Origin: Desulfobacteraceae bacterium | GTDB lineage: Bacteria > Desulfobacterota > Desulfobacteria > Desulfobacterales > Desulfosalsimonadaceae | Reading direction: 5' to 3' | DNA length: 59,878 nucleotides | NCBI GenBank assembly: GCA_021737565.1 | Contig: JAIPDS010000007.1 | Coordinates: 1 to 59,878, forward strand | In this document: in pieces, positions 20,164-27,858 of the stretch | Position numbering within the stretch: position 1 is the first letter of the stretch | How the letters are laid out: each line of letters starts with the position of its first letter | Program-made: the position numbers and the translations under genes | The notes under the pieces: generated by a model | What the model was told of the DNA's origin: nothing | Seen by the model: only the letters and a program-made list of their open reading frames with translations | Database searches by the model: none

Positions 20164-20550
20164 TTATTCGGCGACGACAGTCTGGGTCACCGGACAACTT
20201 TCAATACACGCCCCGCATCCTGTGCAAAGGTCCATATTGATGCTTCTGGCCCGTTTTCTTACTTTGACCTTAAAGTTTCCGGGTTTGCCGTCAATGGATT
20301 CCAGATCAGCGTATGTGATTAACTCTATGTTTAAATGCCGGCCGACCTCGACCAGTTTGGGCGAGATAATTCACATGGCGCAGTCGTTTGTAGGGAACGT
20401 CTTGTCCAGCTGTGACATCACTCCGCCGATTGACGGGCTTTTTTCCAAAAGGTATACGTAATACCCGGAATCTGCCAGATCCAATGCCGTCTGCATACCC
20501 GAGATCCCGCCGCCTACTACCAGAACGGAACCGATTGTTTCCTGTGCCAT
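20164..20550 (-). CDS. Stand-alone HdrA FAD-binding domain with selenocysteine (128 aa)
   Basis: Reading through TGA 20373-20371 gives 128 residues that match the centre of HdrA: FAD motif [10 protein letters not shown] (11-20), [18 protein letters not shown]-Sec60-[18 protein letters not shown], then one [4Fe-4S] motif [12 protein letters not shown], ending five residues later at TAA. Methanogen HdrA has CSMC or Sec at the same place. A hairpin with loop GAGGUC lies 15 bases after the UGA. Normal HdrA continues with a Y(I/V)P(F/Y)xQAVP segment; here that continuation is encoded 2.8 kb downstream in the 1084-residue protein. AGGAG lies 6 bases before ATG. First gene of the cluster. Confidence 0.88.
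20338..20355 (-). promoter_or_regulatory. SECIS-like hairpin in the HdrA fragment
   Basis: CTGGTC pairs with GGCCGG (two G-U pairs) around loop GAGGUC. The loop begins 22 bases after the UGA and carries the GGU seen in E. coli fdhF-type SECIS loops. Confidence 0.6.
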
Positions 20551-20875
20551 AGCGCACTCCTACAAAGATAAAATTAGATTGGTTACAGTAATTTTTTTCG
20601 GTCGTTATGTTAAAGCAAAGCAAACTCATGAATAAAAGCCTTTGATATCTATAATTCTTGATATTGTCAATGAAATTTTAGAATACTGCATCCATGGGTG
20701 CTTTCTCCGCGCCCGGCGAGACAGGTTTCAAAACTCCTTGCTCCCTTTCGGAACAGATATACATCGGCTTTTTGGGTTTGAAATTTTGGCGATACTTAAT
20801 ATAATGAAACTAAAAATAGTATAAAAATAATATACATTGTAATTTATTTATCATCAACAGAACCGGGGTGTCCAT
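20551..20875. promoter_or_regulatory. Divergent intergenic region with promoters in both directions
   Basis: This 325-base gap separates the electron-transfer cluster from its presumed regulator. Minus strand: TTGACA (20670-20665), 17-base spacer, TATCAA (20647-20642), about 90 bases before the HdrA-fragment start. Plus strand: TTGAAA (20778-20783), 16-base spacer, perfect TATAAT (20800-20805), 70 bases before the kinase start. No sigma54-type -24/-12 box was found here. The middle part, about 20690-20770, holds no recognisable feature. Confidence 0.55.
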
Positions 20876-22309
20876 ATGAATATCGCAATTGTTGGCGGCG
20901 GAGGTATGTGTTTGCGGTTGCTTGATTTTATTTTCAATAAAGGAATTCACATGGTTGAGCCGAACGTGGTTGCCGTGGCCGATCCAAAGGCCGAGGCGCC
21001 GGGCAGGCGCCGGGCCGAGGAACTCGGTATATTTGTAACCGAGGATTACAATGAGCTCTTTGACCGGGATGATGTTGATTTGATCATTGAATTGACGGGT
21101 AATATAGACATCTATAACGATATCCTCAGAAAAAAGAAAAATCATGTCCGGGCCCTGCCTCATACTATCGTTATGCTGTTCTGGGGGATAGACGATACCT
21201 CCAGGCAGGAAGGGGAAGCCGGGTTTCATGCCGGCAGCAAGAATAATGTCTATGAAGTCCTGATGAATCAATATATCCAGGAAGAGGCCATGGTCATAGA
21301 CAAGGATTACCGCGTCATTGATATGAATGAGGCTATGTTAAACAAGCTTGGCAGAACAGGAGAGGAGGCTTTTGGCGAGTTTTGCTATAAAATAGGGCAT
21401 CATCTGGATGAGCCATGTTCCGGGGAAAACCATCCCTGTCCATTAAACGAAGTATACGAGAAAAACAGGCCCTGCATGACAACACATATTCATCTGGACC
21501 AGGACAACAATGAAATATATTATTCCATTTCATGTTACCCTCTGACCAACAAGGGGCAAATAGTGGGCGCAATTGAAATACTTCGTGATATAACCCCCGA
21601 GATAAAAGTCCAGAAATCCCAGATGCACCAGGAAAAGCTGATGTCCATAGGCAGGTTGTCGGCGGGCATAGCCCACGAGATCAACAATCCGCTGACAACC
21701 ATTATGACCTCGGCAATGATGCTCCAGGAGGAGCTTGACACCAAGGACGAGATGTATGAAGAATTGCAGATAATCTCAAACGAGGCCCAGAGATGCCGGA
21801 AAATCGTCCAGAGCCTTCTTGATTTTGCCCGGCAGACAAAGCCCATGCAGAAGCTGCATGATATCAATGACATTATACAGGAGAGCATATACCTGACGAA
21901 AAAACAGGCCGAATTCAATGATATTGAAATACAAACCGACCTTGCAGAGACCATGCCTCAAGTTTATGTTGATAAGGAGCAGATCCAGCAATTGGTAATA
22001 AATCTGATCTTAAACGCGGTGGAAGCCACGGATCCAGGGGGACAAATAACCATTTCCACTGAATGCCCCCGGACTGCGGATAAGATTTACATGCATGTTG
22101 AAGATACGGGCAGGGGCATTGCCAGAGAGGACCTGGGAAGAATATTTGACCCCTTTTTTACCACCCGCGAATTCGGCACCGGCCTGGGACTTTCGATATC
22201 CCACAGCATAGTGGAAAGACACGGCGGTGAAATCAAGGTTGACAGCCGGCCCGGGCAGGGCACCAGGTTTACCGTTATCCTGCCGGCAGGAGGGGATGTT
22301 CAGGAATGA
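20876..22309 (+). CDS. Histidine kinase with N-terminal NAD(P)-binding-like fold and Cys-rich PAS domain
   Basis: A 477-residue kinase. Residues 1-105 look like a GFO/IDH-type Rossmann domain (IAIVGGGGMCLRLL at the start, VADPKAE, LIIELTGN). Residues 125-240 form a PAS domain with Cys170, Cys181, Cys188 and Cys200 in the pattern C..PCSGENHPCPL. HisKA follows with His267 in GIAHEINNP, then HATPase_c with DTGRGIA and GTGLGLS. No membrane segment. The plan suggests sensing of nucleotide redox state. It overlaps the response-regulator gene by 4 bases (ATGA), so they form a two-component pair. Divergent from the Hdr/Nuo/Flx cluster, its likely target. Confidence 0.85.
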   Translation: MNIAIVGGGGMCLRLLDFIFNKGIHMVEPNVVAVADPKAEAPGRRRAEELGIFVTEDYNELFDRDDVDLIIELTGNIDIYNDILRKKKNHVRALPHTIVMLFWGIDDTSRQEGEAGFHAGSKNNVYEVLMNQYIQEEAMVIDKDYRVIDMNEAMLNKLGRTGEEAFGEFCYKIGHHLDEPCSGENHPCPLNEVYEKNRPCMTTHIHLDQDNNEIYYSISCYPLTNKGQIVGAIEILRDITPEIKVQKSQMHQEKLMSIGRLSAGIAHEINNPLTTIMTSAMMLQEELDTKDEMYEELQIISNEAQRCRKIVQSLLDFARQTKPMQKLHDINDIIQESIYLTKKQAEFNDIEIQTDLAETMPQVYVDKEQIQQLVINLILNAVEATDPGGQITISTECPRTADKIYMHVEDTGRGIAREDLGRIFDPFFTTREFGTGLGLSISHSIVERHGGEIKVDSRPGQGTRFTVILPAGGDVQE

Positions 22310-23724
22310 CTGAAAAACAGTCGCCGCGCATACTTATAATAGACGACGAACTCCAGATCTGCCGCAATTGCTGTAGGATCCTTTCCAAAAATGCCTATCA
22401 AACCGAATATGCTTTAGACGGCAGAGCCGGCCTGGAAATGCTCGGTAAAAACCATTATGACGTGGTTATAACAGATGTCCGCATGGGCCAGGTCGGCGGT
22501 ACGGAAATTTTAAAGTGGATCAGGGAAAACCGGCCGGAGACTATGGTGATAATAATCACCGGCTATGCAAGCATTTCTTCGGCCGTGGACCTTATGAAGA
22601 CAGGGGCGTTTGATTATCTGCCCAAGCCGTTTACCCCTGAAGAGCTTCGACGGATGGTATCAGAAGCCCTGGAACAGCAGCAGGTGGTCAGGCAAAACAG
22701 GCGTTTGATGGAGGGCTCCCGGTTTACCGGCCCTTTGGTGTCCCATCAGCTTGTAGGAAACAGCCCCCAGATCCGGAAAGTTGTTGAAATGATCCAAAAA
22801 GTGGCTGACACGGACGCCACGGTCCTGCTGTGCGGCGAGAGCGGCACCGGCAAGGAGCTTGTTGCAAGAGCTATTCATGCCAACAGCAGCCGGCATGACA
22901 AGGTCTTTTTCGGTGTGGACTGCGGGACCCTGTCGGTCGGCCTCCTTGAAAGCGAACTTTTCGGATACCGGAAAGGCGCTTTTACAGACGCCAAAAAGGA
23001 CAAGGCGGGCATATTTGAACTGGCGGACGGAGGCACTGTTTTTCTGGACGAAATAAGCAACACCACCCCTGATATCCAGGGCAAGCTGCTGAGGTTTTTA
23101 GATACCCAGGAATTTTTGCCTCTCGGTGATACCACACACCGCCGGGTGAATGTAAGGCTGATTTTTGCCACAAACCGGGATTTAAAGCAGATGGTGGCTG
23201 AAAAAACATTCAGGGAGGATTTTTATTACCGGATTTTTGTTTATCCGATTTACCTGCCTCCCGTAAGGGAGCGCAAAAGCGATATCCTGCCCATTGCCTA
23301 TCATTTTCTCGGCCAACTTAATATACAGAGGGGAAAGTCCATCTCCGGTTTTGACGATGAAGCCGCAAACAGGCTTTTAAACTATCACTGGCCCGGCAAT
23401 GTCAGGCAGTTGCGCAATACCGTGGAGCGGGCAGTGATTCTTTGCGAGACAGATACCATTACTGTTCAGGATTTGCCCCATCTAAGCGATCTCGGCGATA
23501 TTGAGCGTCTTATTGAATACGTTCCTGAAACCAACGAGGATCTGATACAGGTGAAAAAACAAATAAGACAGAAGGCCGTGGCCAGGGTGGAAAAAAACTT
23601 TCTGCTCCATGCCCTTGAGCAAAACGGCTGGAACATTTCGCGCGCAGCACGTCAGACAGGGATGCAGCGGCCCAATTTTCAGAATCTTATGAAAAAATAC
23701 GGCATCAGGGTTTCGGCAAGATAA
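22306..23724 (+). CDS. Sigma54-dependent response regulator (NtrC family)
   Basis: A 472-residue regulator: receiver domain (Asp57 in VVITDVRMGQ), AAA+ domain with Walker A GESGTGKE, and a Fis-type helix-turn-helix at the C-terminus (RAARQTGMQRPNFQNLMKKY). The sigma54-contact loop reads GAFTDA rather than GAFTGA. Partner of the kinase encoded just before. A candidate sigma54 promoter lies downstream at 23967-23982, before the double-receiver gene. Confidence 0.93.
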   Translation: MTEKQSPRILIIDDELQICRNCCRILSKNAYQTEYALDGRAGLEMLGKNHYDVVITDVRMGQVGGTEILKWIRENRPETMVIIITGYASISSAVDLMKTGAFDYLPKPFTPEELRRMVSEALEQQQVVRQNRRLMEGSRFTGPLVSHQLVGNSPQIRKVVEMIQKVADTDATVLLCGESGTGKELVARAIHANSSRHDKVFFGVDCGTLSVGLLESELFGYRKGAFTDAKKDKAGIFELADGGTVFLDEISNTTPDIQGKLLRFLDTQEFLPLGDTTHRRVNVRLIFATNRDLKQMVAEKTFREDFYYRIFVYPIYLPPVRERKSDILPIAYHFLGQLNIQRGKSISGFDDEAANRLLNYHWPGNVRQLRNTVERAVILCETDTITVQDLPHLSDLGDIERLIEYVPETNEDLIQVKKQIRQKAVARVEKNFLLHALEQNGWNISRAARQTGMQRPNFQNLMKKYGIRVSAR

Positions 23725-24110
23725 GGTTTTTCATTGTTTTGCCTGCCGCAATTAGGGTTATACACCTGTATGTTTTTTTTATACAGCATTTAGCGCTTTT
23801 CTTTATCCCCCGCGATTGTATCAATGACTTTCTCCCCCATGCTTGAATCGTACCTGATAGCCGCCTTTTTGGTGTATGCAGGAAAGCTGCACCTGAAGGA
23901 TGCCGGAGAACTAATCTGAATAGTTTTTTTTCGGTATTTCAGACAGTTATATTTTTTTATGCGTTATGGCATGCAACCTGCAAGAATTAAAGACAAAAAC
24001 CGAATGATCACGGAGCGAATAAACAACTTTTTACGAAACCATCAATGTTTGATCATAAAAAATAAAATTTTACCGGGCCGGCAAAGGTCTAATAAAAGGA
24101 GGAAGATGAA
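23725..24110. other. Intergenic region without a gene, 386 bases
   Basis: A weak hairpin CTGTAT/ATACAG (23766-23771, 23781-23786) with a T-run in its loop may end the two-component operon. A sigma54-type site is at 23967-23982. ACTTTTTACGA (24026-24036) matches the end of the dispersed repeat found at 1471 and 59754 and may be a remnant. The rest shows nothing recognisable. Confidence 0.4.
23967..23982 (+). promoter_or_regulatory. Candidate sigma54 promoter
   Basis: TGGCATGCAACCTGCA has GG and GC elements with the canonical 10 bases between them and two mismatches to TGGCACGNNNNTTGCA. It lies about 130 bases upstream of the double-receiver gene and directly after a sigma54-activator gene. 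Confidence 0.45.
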
Positions 24111-25337
24111 ATGACTGAAAAACAAAAAGTCCTTGTTGTGGATGACGAAAAGCATATTTGCGAAAACGTGAAAAATATTCTTGCCAAAAACGATTTTGAG
24201 GTTGAAGAGGCCCACAGCGCCCAGGAGGCTTTGGAGAAAATGGGCGGTGATTCTTTTTCCCTGCTTATTTCCGACATGGTGATGCCGAATATGAACGGCC
24301 TGGAGCTGGTCAAGCAGGTAAAGGAAAAATGGCCATCCACAAAGGCGCTGATCATGACCGCGTATGCTTCCACGGATACGGCTGTCAAAGCCATTCAACT
24401 CGGCGCGCTCGATTACATCACCAAGCCTTTTACCCCGGAAGAGCTTCGCGAGATCGTCAATCTTGCAGTCTCTGACAAGCTTGCCGAGGCACCGGTGCCA
24501 GAGCAGCTAAAAGAGCGGATTAATGTAATCGATATTGACCTTCCCTTTGATGCAGACGAGGTGGCCAAATATACCGGAGAAGATTATGTCAAGAATCTGA
24601 GCCGTTCGGACATGCCCGTAGTGGAAGTAAACAAGCCTGAACATTACTGCGAGGTCGGCCAGATGGTTTGCGAGATTTTCAAAAAAATGGGCAAAACCTG
24701 CAAGGCGGGGGTAAAAAAGCAGGAATGCCCCCAGAAAAAGTCAAAGGCTGGCAAAGCCGGCAAGGGCCGGGATGTGAAAAAACTGATCGGTGTTGATATG
24801 CCGTTTAATTACGATGAAGTTGTAGCCCTTACCGGACCCGAGTACGTTGCCAACCTGCAGGGGGAATTTGCCTTCATGCCCTATGAGGAGCTAAAGCAGC
24901 GCACCAGGGAGATGATGCAAGATAAGGATAAAAAGGATGCAAGCGTAATCGGATTTTCGGAGCGCAAGGCAAATGAGAAGATTCTTGTTATAGATGACGA
25001 GCCTTATATTACAAAAAATGTAAGGAAGATTCTTGCCAAGGAAGGCTACGAGGTGGAACAGGCAACAACAAAGCAGGAGGCGCTCGAACAGATTAAGGAA
25101 AAATCATATGATCTGGTTTTGCTCGATTTGAAAATTCCCGGGGTCAAGGGTATGGAATTGCTCAAAGTGGTTAGAGAGCACTTGCCGGAAGCCAGGGTAA
25201 TTATTATCACGGGATATGCCAGCATCGAAAGCGCCAAGGAAAGCGCAAGACTCGGGGTTTTCGACTACCTGCACAAGCCGTTTACACCCGAGGAGATCCG
25301 GGATGCAACCGAAAACGCCATGAACCTTGCGGCTTGA
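24111..25337 (+). CDS. Double-receiver protein with duplicated linker motif and four cysteines
   Basis: A 408-residue protein with receiver domains at both ends (1-120, Asp55; 288-408, Asp339) and no DNA-binding domain. The linker repeats a motif of the form D(L/M)PF(D/N)xDEVxxxTGxxYVxNL at about 142-163 and 229-249. Between them are Cys180, Cys187, Cys197 and Cys206, then a Lys/Gly-rich stretch. The cysteines could bind a metal or Fe-S cluster. AAAGGAGGAAG precedes the ATG. It may relay phosphate or act as a phosphate sink for the adjacent two-component system. Exact role unknown. Confidence 0.75.
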   Translation: MTEKQKVLVVDDEKHICENVKNILAKNDFEVEEAHSAQEALEKMGGDSFSLLISDMVMPNMNGLELVKQVKEKWPSTKALIMTAYASTDTAVKAIQLGALDYITKPFTPEELREIVNLAVSDKLAEAPVPEQLKERINVIDIDLPFDADEVAKYTGEDYVKNLSRSDMPVVEVNKPEHYCEVGQMVCEIFKKMGKTCKAGVKKQECPQKKSKAGKAGKGRDVKKLIGVDMPFNYDEVVALTGPEYVANLQGEFAFMPYEELKQRTREMMQDKDKKDASVIGFSERKANEKILVIDDEPYITKNVRKILAKEGYEVEQATTKQEALEQIKEKSYDLVLLDLKIPGVKGMELLKVVREHLPEARVIIITGYASIESAKESARLGVFDYLHKPFTPEEIRDATENAMNLAA

Positions 25338-25358
25338 TACGGATATATACACATACAT

Positions 25359-25397
25359 ATCCCCGGTCCGGGCTCGGTACGGACCGGGGATTTTTTT
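25359..25397. terminator. Rho-independent terminator
   Basis: A 12-bp stem, 25359-25370 with 25380-25391, and a T-run to 25397. It ends the double-receiver gene; it also lies just downstream of miaA on the other strand. Confidence 0.9.
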
Positions 25398-25400
25398 GTG

Positions 25401-26327
25401 TTATTTTCCCGGGGAAAGAAATTTTTCAATCCTGCCGCCGATCCCTTCCAGATCATCCGGAGAGGTCCATATAATTTCCGGATCCTTTCGAAACCATACA
25501 AGCTGGCGTTTGGCATACCGCCTTGTATCTCTTTTCATCTGATCCACTGCGTCCTGCCATGACAGTTTTGCGTGCAGATAATCGGTCATATGCCTGTAGC
25601 CGAGCGACTGCATCGGTTTTAATTCCGGGCCGTAGCCTTTTTCCAGCAGGCCGCGGACTTCGTTGAGAAGGCCGCCTGCAATCATTTTTTCGACCCTCCG
25701 GTTGATCCTTTCGTAGAGTTCTTGGCGTTCAATGCAGAGTCCGATTTTCAGGGCGCAAAACGGGCTGTCTGCAAATCCGTGGTTCTGCTGGTATTCGGAT
25801 ATGGGCCGGCCTGTGACTTGGTAGACTTCCAGGGCCCTGATTATTCTGTAGGTGTCATTGGGGTGTATCCGGCCGGCGGCCTCGGGGTCACATGCGGCCA
25901 GCCGGTCGTGGAGGTATCTGCTTCCCTTCAACCCCGCCTCGCTGCGTAGCCTTTGTCTTAGCTGCGGCCTTGAAGGTGAGACCTGAAACAATCCGTGGAG
26001 CAAAGCCTTGATATACAGCCCGGTACCCCCGATAATCAGGGGGAGCTTGTTTTGTTTTTCCAAACCGGCAACCGCATCCCTTGCCTCTTCGGCGTATCTT
26101 GCGGCATCGTAAGGTTCGTCCGGGTCGGCCACATTGATCATGTAGTGGGGAGCTGTTGCCAGTTCAGCCGCGTCCGGCTTTGCCGTGCCGATGTCCATGT
26201 ATCTGTATATCTGCATGGAATCGGCACTGACAATCCCGCCGTTTAGTTTGCGTGCCAGGGCCAGGGAGAGCCGGGTTTTGCCGATGCCGGTAGGACCGCA
26301 TATAACAACAATCTTTGGCCTGGGCAT
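25401..26327 (-). CDS. miaA: tRNA dimethylallyltransferase MiaA
   Basis: A 308-residue enzyme that prenylates A37 of tRNAs reading codons beginning with U. The P-loop CGPTGIGKT is near residue 10, followed by SADSMQIYRYMDIGTAKP, and by GGTGLYIKAL near residue 105. The C-terminal YAKRQLVWFRKD motif is also intact. Length fits the family. It is followed closely by a bidirectional-looking terminator. The start has no strong ribosome-binding site. Confidence 0.96.
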   Translation of the reverse strand: MPRPKIVVICGPTGIGKTRLSLALARKLNGGIVSADSMQIYRYMDIGTAKPDAAELATAPHYMINVADPDEPYDAARYAEEARDAVAGLEKQNKLPLIIGGTGLYIKALLHGLFQVSPSRPQLRQRLRSEAGLKGSRYLHDRLAACDPEAAGRIHPNDTYRIIRALEVYQVTGRPISEYQQNHGFADSPFCALKIGLCIERQELYERINRRVEKMIAGGLLNEVRGLLEKGYGPELKPMQSLGYRHMTDYLHAKLSWQDAVDQMKRDTRRYAKRQLVWFRKDPEIIWTSPDDLEGIGGRIEKFLSPGK

Positions 26328-26361
26328 GGATTAAACTATCATCAACCCGGATTCAGCGGTC

Positions 26362-27042
26362 TTACCGCAATCCGGTCACGGTTTTTTCTTCCGGATCCAC
26401 TACCCCGAGCTGAAGTGCATAGCGCACCAGTGATGCCGTGTTTTTCATGTTCAGCTTTTCCATCAGGTTGGTGCGGTGCTTTGCCACGGTCTTGGGGCTT
26501 ATTGCAAGCCGTCCTGCAATTTCATTGGCTGTGGCACCCTCTGCTATCATTCTGAATATTTCCTGTTCACGCTTGGTCAGCTGATCGTAGGTTCTTGGGT
26601 CGGGTGTTGTCGCATCTTTTTTCAGGTATTTGTTTATAATGTCAGCGTTTATTTCGGCGCTCAGGAAATACTTTTTTTCAGCGGCCGTGTGTATGGCGCC
26701 GAGCACCTCCTCAAATGGGCTGGTCTTTAAAAGATAGCCTCTGGCCCCCGCATGCAGGGCTTTCCTGATATAGTCCTGTTTCTGGTGCATTGTAAGGATG
26801 ACCACTTCCGTGTTTTTCGAGGCCTGCTTTATTCGCTCTATGGCCCCGGCTTCGCCCAGATCCGGCATGGAAACATCCAGGAGCAGTACATCCGGCCTGG
26901 CTTCTTTGAGTTTTTTTGTCAATTCATCGCCGTCTGCCGCCTCGGCCGCGACCTTGATGTCTGCCTGCCTTTCCAGGAGCGCCTTTAAGCCCTCCCGGAC
27001 CACGGCATGATTGTCTGCAAGCATTAGTTTGATTTTCGCCAT
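26362..27042 (-). CDS. NarL/LuxR-family response regulator
   Basis: A 226-residue regulator: receiver domain with Asp56 in LLLDVSMPD and a LuxR-type helix-turn-helix (LTKREQEIFRMIAEGATANEIA, about 160-181). ATG 27042 (MAKIKLM) is preferred to the longer frame starting at 27075. It is a clear paralogue of the next gene, with which it forms a tandem pair. No kinase is adjacent. Confidence 0.9.
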   Translation of the reverse strand: MAKIKLMLADNHAVVREGLKALLERQADIKVAAEAADGDELTKKLKEARPDVLLLDVSMPDLGEAGAIERIKQASKNTEVVILTMHQKQDYIRKALHAGARGYLLKTSPFEEVLGAIHTAAEKKYFLSAEINADIINKYLKKDATTPDPRTYDQLTKREQEIFRMIAEGATANEIAGRLAISPKTVAKHRTNLMEKLNMKNTASLVRYALQLGVVDPEEKTVTGLR

Positions 27043-27115
27043 AATCGTCTCTTCTTTTCGGTATTTGTGAAGCATTCGTGTTTGTGTTGTTTGTGCAGTC
27101 GCGCTGACAGAATCG

Positions 27116-27775
27116 CTATGTAAGATCCAGAAGCCCTATCCTGGCCGCGTAACGCACAAGCGAGGCCGAATTTTTAAGCAGGAGCTTTTCCATGATGCTC
27201 ATCCGGTGCTTTGCCACGGTCTTCGGGCTGATCCCGAGTTTTCCGGCAATCTCTCCGGTGGTGGCGCCTTCGGCAAGGAGCCGGAATACCTGCTGTTCGC
27301 GTCTGGACAGCCTTGAATATTGGTTGGTTTCAGCAGGGGTCTCCTGTTTGTTCATAAAGGTGTCGATTATTTCAGCGCTGATTTCAGGGCTTAGATGATA
27401 ACCTTTGTCATGCACTGTACGAATGGCGGTTATGATTTCGGAAATCGATGCTGTCTTTAACACGTAGCCCTTCGCCCCTGCCTGCAGGCAGTCGCGGACG
27501 GTTTTTCTGCTTTTTTCGGCTGTAAGGACTATGATCTCGGTTCCGCCGCCTGCCTGCCTGTAGTGCTTTATGGCATCCGCGCTTTCAAACCCTGGCACCG
27601 AAGGTTCAACAACAGCAACATCGGGTTTTACTTTTCCGATCATTTGCAGCGCTTCTGCGCTGTCAGAAGCCTCGGCCGCAACTTCCATATCAGGCCGGCC
27701 GGAAAGCAAGGTCTTTATTCCCTGCCGGACTACCAGTTGATTGTCCACAAGTATTAGTTTGATTTTCATTTCCAT
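27116..27775 (-). CDS. NarL/LuxR-family regulator with Glu at the phospho-acceptor position
   Basis: A 219-residue paralogue of the regulator downstream. It has the same receiver and LuxR-type HTH (LSRREQQVFRLLAEGATTGEIA), but the phosphorylation site reads VVEPSVPG: Glu57 (codon at 27607-27605) replaces the Asp that its paralogue keeps. The acidic residue near the start is retained as a single Asp. Asp-to-Glu can mimic phosphorylation in some receivers, so it may be active without a kinase. The start could also be ATG 27769. Confidence 0.88.
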   Translation of the reverse strand: MEMKIKLILVDNQLVVRQGIKTLLSGRPDMEVAAEASDSAEALQMIGKVKPDVAVVEPSVPGFESADAIKHYRQAGGGTEIIVLTAEKSRKTVRDCLQAGAKGYVLKTASISEIITAIRTVHDKGYHLSPEISAEIIDTFMNKQETPAETNQYSRLSRREQQVFRLLAEGATTGEIAGKLGISPKTVAKHRMSIMEKLLLKNSASLVRYAARIGLLDLT

Positions 27776-27858
27776 CTGGCCGTTCCTTGTCTGGTTTTCT
27801 GTGGTTTCGGTTTCAGGCCGTCGCGTGCAAATGCCTTTCCGCTTCGTTTATGCGGAAG

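Noticed and set aside
20551-20875. sigma54 promoter for the electron-transfer cluster
   Set aside because: No GG-N10-GC element of acceptable quality was found; a sigma70-like promoter is present instead.
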